Shown here piece by piece: positions 38,570 to 49,400 of a stretch of 64,000 bases of DNA. Where the stretch lies: the NCBI RefSeq assembly GCF_000003815.2, contig NC_049988.1, positions 4,512,645 to 4,576,644 on the forward strand. The letters run 5' to 3'. The notes below the pieces were generated by a model. That model was given only the letters and a program-made list of their open reading frames with translations. It was not told the DNA's origin and did not search any database. The number at the start of each line of letters is the position of its first letter. The first letter of the stretch is position 1. The translations under genes and the position numbers were made by a program. The stretch is from Branchiostoma floridae (Eukaryota > Chordata > Leptocardii > Amphioxiformes > Branchiostomatidae).

Positions 38570-39263
38570 CAGGGCTCGAAATTCATTTTTGGGATTAGGT
38601 GCACTAGTGCACCCAGCTTTAAAAAACTGGGTGCACCAAAAAATTTTTGGGTGCACCACTAAAATATAAGTAATAACATAATTATAAAACATAGTTACAA
38701 GCTATCAAATTCTAAAGTACCATGACAGACATTTCCATCATCTTTCTAACTTAGATGTCAAGAATATGTTGTTTACTAGCAGGGCTTTAGCCAGCTCGAA
38801 ATCTTTTTCCGTCAGCCAATTACAATCGTCGAGAAAACCGCGAAAATTAATTAGAAGGACTGAACTGAGACCTTGAAAAACGGGTTTTAATGAGATTATC
38901 GTATGGGAAAGGGCGCCGACACACATTGTCAACAATCATAACAATAGCAAAACAAACAGTGTGTGGCTTTTACGGCCGTGGACGGCGTCCCCAAGCCGCC
39001 TGTAGCTTCCACCAAGGATTTTTGTCCGTCAAGGTTGACGGATTGGTTTTAAAATTTTTCTGTCAGACGCAGCACATTTCTGTCAATTGAAGGAAAAACG
39101 GACGCTGGCTAGAGCCCTGGTTACTAGTATACTTTGATATCTTACATACATAAACCTAGGAAAATATTTGGGTGCATCCTGTGCACCCACAGAAAAAAAT
39201 TGGGTGCACAGCTCCAATTTTGGGTGCACCTGGGTTCACATGCACCCAGTATTTCGAGCCCTG
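38570..39263. mobile_element. GTGCACC-family hAT-like element with 5-bp target duplication, interrupted
   Basis: Ends CAGGGCTCGAAATTC and GTATTTCGAGCCCTG; CTCTA on both sides (38565-38569, 39264-39268). Subterminal GGTGCACC motifs at both ends. It carries a nested hAT MITE (38780-39119). Confidence 0.9.
38780..39119. mobile_element. hAT-type MITE nested in 38570-39263
   Basis: Ends CAGGGCTTTAGCCAGC and GCTGGCTAGAGCCCTG; flanks TTTACTAG and GTTACTAG match at 7 of 8 positions. Reverse-oriented relative of 14960-15303. Confidence 0.85.
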
Positions 39264-39268
39264 CTCTA

Positions 39269-40047
39269 TCAGTACCTTTTTTTACCTTCCCAGAATTCAT
39301 CAATACACATCCAAAGATACACATCCTAGATGACCCTTGAATTAAATCAATGATTTGTTGTATTTGTTATGTTACCTTTGATTATATATAGTAACTGGTA
39401 CAATATCATCAGTACATTTTCATTGTCTTCAAGTGTCAACAGATTTCAAGTGGTACATGAAAAAGTCTGATTTTTGTACAGCTTTGTAAATTGTGTGATA
39501 AACATTGTTGCAAAGATTCACTTCAAAAATTGTGCCCAATTTTTACCAAACAGCAGTGTTTTTCTGAAAACACTATTGATTGATGATGTTATACTACTTG
39601 TGCATCAGAAAAACACAAATGCACCAAAAAGCACCCAAAGTAAAGAAAAGGATATTTGTCAACAATTATTACAAAAACATTAAACACAACCAGTTGATGT
39701 ATCCAAGCTTTAACCAAACATAACCAAGTTTTAAAAGTCAATTTTCAAGACAGCCCAGTTGATAACATAAAAGGCCACTATTTTTTTCCTTTGATAATTT
39801 TGATAATGAATTTGTAAAAACGAAAAGCCCAGAGCATTTTTGTCATAACCGATAAACTGCCTTAAGGCCTATCAAATGTATGACTGAAATGTACAGTATA
39901 CAAATGTACATATATAGCTACTGTGAGTTATAGGTACTAGCACTAAATTTTAGGTACAAGAACTTGGCAGCTACCACTGACTTTGCCACAGTGCTTATTT
40001 TTCCTTGTCTCACGGTTTGTTTGTTCTTGTGTTGCTTTTTTCTGTAG
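39269..40047. other. Region upstream of the first HDAC exon; no gene or promoter recognised
   Basis: AT-rich; the final 60 bp form the pyrimidine tract and acceptor of the UTR exon. No CpG-rich promoter is visible. Confidence 0.4.
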
Positions 40048-40461
40048 GAAGAGATCCTGCCGTCATCTTGTTGGACCTTTGTCCCGCTTGAATCCACGTG
40101 AGAATTATTCTGCAACATTTCCAAGGAGACCCGGACGCAAAAGACTGGACCTTGCTGTAGCTAGCTTACCTCACCTGTGGTAGTTAGCGGACTTTACTGC
40201 GGCATTCCTTCAACGTGAACGATAGTTAGCAAAGCCGAACTGGACATCGCGTGCCAACCGTTCTCGGAGTAGTTAGCAAAACTGGAGCAACCGTTTTGTT
40301 ACGGTTTGAAGAAACGTGTGAAACCCAGCTGTCGTGTGCACGCTAGCAGGCCTGGACTGAAACTGGCAGACTTTCCGCAGTTTGAAGAAGATATACGCCA
40401 ATACGCTGGCTTGTTAAACAAATAAGACGAGAGACGGCAAGCTCTTGGCTGACCTGGTAGA
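40048..40461 (+). other. 5' untranslated part of the first visible HDAC exon
   Basis: A strong pyrimidine-rich acceptor ends with AG at 40046-40047, so this exon is probably spliced to an unseen upstream noncoding exon. The 414 nt before the start codon contain no ATG at all. In-frame stops TAA (40423) and TGA (40450) lie before the start, fixing 40462 as the first usable ATG. The motif TAGTTAGC occurs three times (40181, 40223, 40270). No promoter could be identified. It could instead hold the transcription start if the acceptor is fortuitous. Confidence 0.55.
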
Positions 40462-40483
40462 ATGGAGGGGCCCGAACATCCAG
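40462..40483 (+). CDS. HDAC4/5/7/9: HDAC exon 1 (start codon; residues 1-7 plus one base)
   Basis: ATG sits in a good Kozak context (A at -3, G at +4) after an ATG-free leader with in-frame stops. It encodes MEGPEHP and ends in phase 1 before a GTAGGG donor at 40484. The phase fits exon 2 exactly, giving a joined Gly codon. The N-terminus does not resemble that of vertebrate class IIa HDACs, so it rests on splice logic only. Confidence 0.7.
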
Positions 40484-43400
40484 GTAGGGTATTTTTCTAT
40501 CCATATATTTTGAATTAATCGATAAATCAAAGATGTAAGTAGAAAAGCAAAAGCAGAATGTTTGTTTCAACAGTTCGCTATTTGTTTTGACACTGTCTTG
40601 AAGTAATTCTCCTTAGTTTTAAAAGTCATTTAGCTTTGTTCATATACATGTAGTAGTACAACTTGGAAGCCGTTTAATTGCACACCCCATTTGCCAGTGT
40701 ATTTCGTGCAATTATCCAAATGGTACAATAAAGCAAAGTTATTTTGCTGGACCACACCACCGTGGAATTGGGGGATTTCATGCAATTAACAGAAGTGTGT
40801 GATTATCCGGTGTGCAATTAACTGGCTTCTACTGTAGTTGTAGCAATGCCAATATTTGATCATACTGCTATAGGGGTCCATGACACGGGTAACAAAAGAA
40901 ATTTTATTATTTTTTAAGTATTTTCATATTTTAAAATGCTTTTATATTTCTAATATTGGCTTGTAATTAATGCTAGTTCACCTTTATCCGCGGGATGACC
41001 TTTATCCATTGTCTTTACAAACAGCACTTTTAGGAGTATTAAGTCTGCGGACAGTGGTTTCAAATTTGCAACAATTTCAAAATGTTTCGATTTGAAATCG
41101 TCCGTCAACTTCATATCCCTACATACGCTTTTTTTTTACAAACAACGGATATAGGTCACCCTCGGATAAAGGTGAACCAGCCTTACATGTATATTGCATG
41201 TGTGTTGTCTTTGTATCTGAAGAATTTAGACAAATAATTGAGATTATATTATAACCTCTGGCATGTTGTGGGTAATAACCTTTGATTTTCCTTAGTTTTG
41301 TATTGTTTGATCTAAATAAATAATGCATGTCTCATCATGATATTTTTTGTTCAATACTAATTGCATGTTTTTCGTTCATTTGACCCCCCCACCCCCTCCC
41401 CTCTACAAAGGGTCAAATGTTCGTTTTATGGCTCCGACAGGGGAGCCCGGGCCGCGGATCATTCCCGAGGGGATGGTGATCGACGGGCGCGAGCAGCAGG
41501 GTAGCGCGGGAGGCGAGGTCGAAGACCGTTTGAACTACATCAAGCAGCAACAGGCTCTACAGCGAGAGCTCCTGCACCAGCACTTCAGACAACAGGAGGA
41601 GCAGCTCGCCCGGCAACATCAGGCGGAACTGCAGCAACACCTGCACCTACAGAAGGTATAGCAGAAAATGTCAAATTCTGGAAACTCCGTACATCTAGAG
41701 ATTTTTCAAATCATTTCTCATCCAAATGTTATGACGGTATATTATACAAGTTGCTGTTTCCACGGACAATTATTGATAATATCATGAACAATATTCACTT
41801 GAATTTTTAAGACATTTGAAAATTTTAATTGTTCAATTTAGATGTGACGGAAAATCTCTTGGATATAAGACTCCCAGAATTTGACACACACTTTGTTATT
41901 TTCTGTAAGACTTAATTTATTTCAATTATCAAATGCTGAATGTATGATTATTGGTCGACAAATTAAAGTTCTTTCTGACTTGGTAAAGCTTAAACGTATT
42001 TTCTTTAACCTCGACAGAACTGCTATGGGTTGGGGCTTAAAGTAAGTCTTCATGCAGTTTTTCTATAGTTGTGTTGCTCACTTTCTTTCTATATTGTTTT
42101 GTAGGGGTGGGTACCGGTACAGAAATTTTAGGTCCAGGTCTGGTTCAGGTCCAGAGGATCAGGTCCAGGTCCGGACCTGTGCCTGATTCAGTACGTAAGA
42201 ACTTGTGATTGGACGATACTCAAAACAATGGTACATTTCGCTACAAGGAAATCCATTTGGTGTAGTATTTGACTCCCACGGGCATTCAAAATCAAGGCTA
42301 ACTGCCTCTGTACGATTAACTGTGAAACTTGGTAGAAATGACTAAAGACTCTACTCTCCTTCGCTCTTGTTATTTTCTTCGACCGGTAAGGCCCAAATCG
42401 TGTCAATGCCTGATCATATACTGTAAATGCAGAAATGTTCGCGGTGGATTAATGTTCGCGGATTTCGCGGTGACCACTTCACCGCGATCTTAAAACCACC
42501 GCCAACATTTTTCTATAATGATATTAGACAGCAGTCTAAGGTGTTACCTCGAAATTAAAACCACCGCGAAAAGTCCTTTTTCCCGCTACCGCGAAATTAT
42601 ATCCCCGCGAACTTAAATGCATTTACAGTAATCTATTCATTTTTCAATTGGTCCAACATCCGGTCCACCAACTTTTTCAAGTCCGTTTTTTTCGGAATTG
42701 TCCAATAAGAAAAAACGGTTTTGTACTGGTACACGTTACTGGTACCCACCTCTATTGTTTTGTATAGTCATTCATATTTCAGTGTACATGTATTAATTTT
42801 GTTCCCTTGGCTACACTCCCTTGTTGACCTAATACACTTACTAACAAAAGCTACGCAAGGAATTGTGTAATTCTTCATTAATAAGAGGCAACTGGCTCCT
42901 TTTTATAGTTATATCATATTTGTATCCATGTATTCCATTGCAATTAACTGTCAGACATGAGTTCTTACATAAAATAAATATATGAATTATGACAGCTTAC
43001 TCTACATGTATGCGGAATGCCTGTAATTAGTGTAAAATAGAATTTGTTAGGATTTCAGAGATGATTGTGAAATTTCAACTTTTTATTTAACAAGATTTAG
43101 GTGATGTTTATTATTTTAATGATGTTTTAAATTACTTTAATGTACCCTGTTGAAGTTTGATCAGGGTCCATTTTTGCACAGTTTTATAGTCTGTTTGAAT
43201 TGTGAAATATTCTATTTTCAAGGAAATTGGTACATGCACATGCACAATTCTTCATATATCCTAAGGGATATTCCTGACCAATGTAACAGTGGCGCTGTGC
43301 CATCCTATAGTAATTCCAGCATTATGCTAATGATTTCCAAAGTTGGGGGTTTTCCTAGTATGGTAACCATATTGCCATTATAAATACGTATAACTGACTT

Positions 43401-46400
43401 TTTTTCAGCCAAGTGGCATGGTTTTATCAGCTGCTATAGCTGCCTTTGTCTAAAATCTTGTGAATTGGCAATGCTTCGAACACATTGGTCAATCTCACTA
43501 TGAAGTATGATGTTTTCAAATACAATTTTCATGTAAATACTCGTCTCTATTTACATCCACATTACGCTTATGAAAAAAAACAAACATTTAGATCATCATC
43601 ATTCACTGTGTTTGCATCTACAGTCTTTGAAGAGTCCTAGATGATACATTTACATGTAGATGCTACATGCAAGAAAATATGCATAAACTGCTTAAATCAT
43701 ATTAGGACGACCAGTCACTTCAGTATAGCCTTATCACATAGCCTTATATGGGCACGACTGTTATCAGCAATCAGTCAAAAAAGGTATCAGAAACACTGTC
43801 TATAACGCACTGTCTAATTGGCTTAACTGCTGATTTCTATGGACAGTCACGATTGGTGCATTTTCTGTTGTTGAATAACCGTTGCGAAAGAATTTGGTAA
43901 TGCTGGATTGGTGCTGCATTGATGTTGGACTACTTGACTTGTATGGCACTTTATCACTAATGCTACCACAGTCTGGCACCAATGCTGCAGGCTTTGCTGG
44001 GCTTAACAGTAAATTGTGATAACTCAGAAATTACCGTGGCAGTTGGCACCAATGCTGCACTACTACAGTTTTTCAAAATCTTTAGCATTATGGCTGTATT
44101 ACACACCAATTTTTGCCAGGGTATTGGTCTGATTTGTTAATGGACATTCAGGATTGGTTGTACTTTCCACAGTTGTGTTGTTGTCGACCAATGAGGTAAA
44201 TTCGGTCTGTTTGTTTTCGCTCCAGCTGGAGTTGCTACGGCAACACTTCCGTCAGCAGGAGGAGGACCTGGCCAGACAGCACCAGAGCGAGCTGCAGACA
44301 CAGCTGCACCTACAGAAGGTAGCTGTCATCTCACGACGGGTAGGAGACATAGGGAAACAAAAATCTTAGAGATATAGGACAGTGCCTTATGTTTAGCAAA
44401 GTACGTTTTCTTTATGGGCAAGGCGGGACGCTTTGTGTCAAGGCCCAGAACCCAGACACAACTGCACGTACAGAAAGTAGCTGTCATCTCACGACGGGTA
44501 GGAGACATAGGGAAACAAAACTTGTAGAGATAGGAGCGGAGAATGCCTTGTGTTGTTACTGGAAGTACTGATACTGTAACTGTTAAAACTACCTGATTGG
44601 GCATTGGTTGGGAAATATAATTAGGTTAGACACAGCTGCACCTACAGAAGGTACCGGTAGCTGTCATCTCACGACGGGTAGGAAACATAGGGAAACAAAA
44701 CTCGTAGGGATAGGATAGGAGAATGCCTTGTGTTGTCCCTGGAAGTACTGATACTGTAACTGTTAAAACTACCAGGTTGGGCATTGGTTGGGAAATATAA
44801 TAAGGTTAGACACCTACAGAAGGGGCTGTCATCTCACGACGGGTAGGAGACATAGGGAAACAAAACTCGTAGAGATAGGAGCGGAGAATGCCTTGTGTTG
44901 TCCCTGGAAGTACTGATACTGTAACTGTTAAAACTACCAGGTTGGGCATTGGTTGGGAAATATAATAAGGTTAGACACCTACAGAAGGGGCTGTCATCTC
45001 ACGACGGGTAGGAGACATAGGGAAACAAAACTCGTAGAGATAGGAGCGGAGAATGCCTTGTGTTGTCCCTGGAAGTACTGATACTGTAACTGTTAAAACT
45101 ACCAGGTTGGGCATTGGTTGGGAAATATCATTAGGTTAGACACAGCTACATCTACAGAAGGTAGCTGTCATCTCACGACAGGTAGGAGACATAGGGAAAC
45201 AAAACTCTTAGAGATAGGGGGGTGCCTTATGTGGCCCCAAGCCGGCTTTTAGCCAGGCATGCGTCATGGCTTCATCTGAATGCTCTTTTCTTATTACAAG
45301 AAATTGGACGCACTAAACGCCCTTAATTTGGGGAGCAGATCCTCTGACAAGCATGAAATTCTGATTGACCTGAGGGATGCCACTACGTCATTTGTGGTCA
45401 CAGTCTTCTACTCTGACCTCTCTGACAGTAATGTTGCCTCTCAGGACACCTTGGAATGCACCATTTTAACTTAAAATTCTCAAAAGCTCTGCACCATGGA
45501 AGGTGGATGCCCCTGGGCACCCCTACAATGGTCACCGCAACTCACCAAGGAATTGGCAGTCCCTATAATGAAATCCCAGCTAAAAGTATGTTTTCTTTGT
45601 GGGCAAGGTTAAGTCCAGAACCCAAGAGGCCCTAAATTCATAACAGGGTTGTAGCCAGCCCAAAATCATTTTCCGTCCCCTCGATTTCGAATTGCTTTGG
45701 CGCAACGATCCTAGGGGGTCCAGGGGCATGGTCTCAAGGAAAATTTTGAAATCTAGACCCTCTGAAACACCATTTCCTTCATTTTCAAGGTTAAATTTTG
45801 CTCACAGAGGACAGAATGGGCCCAAAAAATTTCCGTCCCCAGTTGCAAAATTCTGTCAAAGGACGGAAGGACGGGTGCTGGCTACAACCCTGATTCATAA
45901 CCTGCTATCTTGTGCCCTTTGGAAATACACTTCACACAACTTGAGCTAGGGACGTCCCTCGGATAGGTTGTTAAATGTAGGTCCCATGTTTGAGGAGACT
46001 CGGCCACACCTTATGCACAATGTCATTAAAGAAAAATACCCACAACAGTTAAAAAAAGTCTGATGTGGATCAAACCTACAGTCGGAATCTTCAGGAAGTT
46101 GAAGATGGTAGCCTCGTAAACGAAAAGAAGAAGACGAATTCTGAGATAAATGTAGGGAAGCAAAACTCGTCGTAGAAAAAATATGTCCTGTCTATAATAA
46201 GTATCTGGCATTCTTGATCAAGGTCTTCTTCACAAATATGTATGAAGCACTACATGTTATATGATGCCATAAGATATATACAAAAATGTGTATTTTTCCA
46301 CATGCACAATTATAGTGAGTGGAAGCTTACGATAAATGTTCTTTTTTCTTCCATAGCCAGAGAACATGTCACCTATGGGAATGAGGGTAAGTGCATATTA

Positions 46401-49400
46401 CTTGAGTTTTTCACAACATATTTTGAAAGTTAAAACAAACTATATAAAATGGTTAACTTTGTTTTGTTTGTGCCTTTATTTCAACTCAATAAATACTCCA
46501 TCGGCCTACTAGGCCGCTTTTCGTGGAGGTCTAGCATACATGGAGGAGGTGGGGGGTCAACAATATTAGCACAAAATTTCTACTGATCATACAGAGAATA
46601 AGGGAATGCTAAATACATACATACTTAAATGAAAGAATAATAATAATGAAAACAAATAATAATCTTTAGCTCGTTGATTCCATACACGTTCATGGATCGC
46701 TACCATGTCACTAGTCTTTTGAAACTTGAGATTGAGGTTGCAGCTCTGGCGTCCGGTACTAGTGAATTCCAAAGAAGTGAACCAGAGTAAGCTAGTGATC
46801 GTCTGTAGACCTCTAGTTGAAAAGACTTTACACGTTAAAAAAAAACTTTGGGCAAGGTAATGACAACAAGTACCCACAAAGTTTCTTTGAATAGACTCTA
46901 TACCAGTGATAAGGAAAATTCTTAAATCATATGAAAACAAATTGATTTTGCTAATTTTCCTTCTTTGAAAGGCCCTTTTTGTGCTCAGAGACTCGTAAGT
47001 TGTAAATGTAAATCTATCAGAGTTTTTTTTTTGGAAATGCTAAAATTTGCAGAATATTGAATGCTTTGTATCTATCTAATAGTTCAGTGAATTACTATAA
47101 CCTGGACAGATTTGAACCAAGGACCTCCAAATGGAAAGCAAGACTATATCCACGAGGCTATTACTCTATTAGAGCAATAAATCTCTCTGAGTACTCGATC
47201 GAACAGAAGATTACTCAGTACAAAGGACAAGCCTTGTAGAGAGCTGAGAGAGAACTCTCCAAAGAATAGAGAACTACTTTAGCAGCAAATAGGAACTTAT
47301 AAAGATCTCTTCTTCACACCTAAGATTGGGACTCCCCTCCGAGAGTATCACTTGTTCAGAACAATGGGTACTAAAAAGCAATTAGCGTCTTTCTGATAAT
47401 TAACTGGGTCCCACCCAGTGATTGTTCCTGTGTATTTTAAACTGACTGTTCTGTTTGTATTTTTCCAGCTGCAGGCCTTGAGAGAACAACAGGAGCTGGC
47501 ACAGGCCAGGGGCAAACTCCAGGAAAAACAGTCGGAGCGACAAAAACAACTCCTGGCCGGGAAGAAAAAAGAAAACAGTAAATATTTTTGTTTTCTATAA
47601 AACACTAGCCTCCCCTTGACTCATACAAGTCATATAGAGAAAAAATGTTGCATGCTTTTCATGTATGCAGAATGTAATCAGTGAGAAATTTTGTTTGACT
47701 TAGAATTCACAGACATGTTATTACAAAATAAAATGTGTTATATAGCATTCCTGAGCTCCAAAGACATTATAATATTGTCCCATTGTGCAATGTAAAGGCC
47801 TTTAAGTCACAGGGCTTCAATGTCACTACAGGTTGATTTTTAGTTAGCAGAACTCGCTAGGCAGAAGATAGAAGAAGCATTTTCGTGCTAGTTCTAAATT
47901 TGCCCTTAAGCATTGTACCACTACGAATATGTCAACATTTACAGTGTTTTGAGCGTACTCATGTAGGGGTGTTTGCCAGTACAGTATACCGTAGCTTGAT
48001 GAAATCTCGCTTATAGCAGTTCGCCAAACATCCACCGGGAGGGGCCAGTTACAGCCCTAGACAGCGGAGTTTGTGTTACACATACTAAACTGTTTTTTTC
48101 TTATTGGACCGGTCCGGAAAAAGGGGACCTGAAAAAATCAGGTGGACAGGATGTTGGACCTATCAGAAAATGAACACATGACTTGACAGGCATTCACACG
48201 ATTTGGCGCTTTCCTGTACAAGACCAAAGTAGAGTAAAGTTTATAGTCATCTCTACCAAGTTTTACAGTTAATCGGTCATCTCTACCAAATTTTACAGTT
48301 AATCTCACAGGGGCAGTTAGCCTTGTATGATTTTTAAAACGTCAGTGTGAGTCAAATACTCCACCAAGCAGATTTCTTTGTAGTGAAATGGACACTTGTT
48401 ATGAGAATCGTCAATTCAGAAGAATTTGGTCCAGGTTCAGGTCCGGACCTTGACCTGATCCTCTGGACCTGAACCGGACCTGGACCTGAGTTTTCTGTAC
48501 CGGTACCCAGCCTATACTCAAGTGTTTTGTGTCCCCCCTCAGGTGCAATGGCCTCTACAGAGGTGAAAGAGAAGTTGCAGACGTTCATCCTGAGTAAGAA
48601 ACAGCGAGAGGCGGCTGCTAACAGCCTCCACCAGTCTCCATCCCTCAGTATGGCTCACTGGTCAGTCTCCGACTCACTCTTTACAATCATGAAACTTACG
48701 TCAGACTCTGTATTCAGTGTTCTTATCAGAATTTTCTCAAAGCATAGGCTTGATTTTTAATGTCACAAAGGGGCCCAGTTGGGCACAAAACAAAGCACAC
48801 AATGGACCAAAAATAATTCAACAGCATGCCTTGAGCATAAACTTTAACTTTTTTGTTGCTGCAAACAGCCTGGCTGGGTAGGAAATGTGATGTAGGCAAT
48901 AGGGCACAAGCTGTTCAAGCATAAGAATTGTAGAAGAATCTGGGGGCATCCTGAAAATTTGTAACCCTCAAAAGCAGTATTTCCTGCATTTTGAGGGCCA
49001 AATTTGAAGACATAAAGCTACACATTTAATGCAAAATAACAGGAAAGCCCACTATGCTGGTTGAAACACAGTGTAGGGGTGCAAATCACAGCATATGGTA
49101 TAGGATACAAATCACAATGCTCAACTATGATCATGGCAAGAACCCTGATATTGGTACATGACAGTATAAAAGAAGATTAACCTTTACCTAACCAACCAAA
49201 TAATGTTTGACCTAGAACCCCAAAACTCAGAGGTCCTGGGTTCAAAGCTCGATATGCTGTACCAATGCTGTGTCCTTGAATGTTTTCCAGGCCCCACGGC
49301 TCCCTGGGTCATATGCCCATGTCAGGTGACCTGGCGGCGGCAGCGGCGTACAAGGGACACCCGATGTTGGGTACTTACGGGAGCAACGCGGACTTCCCAC

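Larger units (their letters stand above)
41656..44225 (+). other. HDAC intron 2
   Basis: Contains a TA-flanked element (42104-42752) with a nested MITE. The rest is AT-rich with CACCAATGCTGCA repeated near 43978 and 44047, and no further exon seen. Confidence 0.7.

Noticed and set aside
44420-44490. Second array unit as a frame-neutral alternative exon
   Set aside because: The best acceptor (GGCCCAG) to donor would give 28 nt, which shifts the frame.
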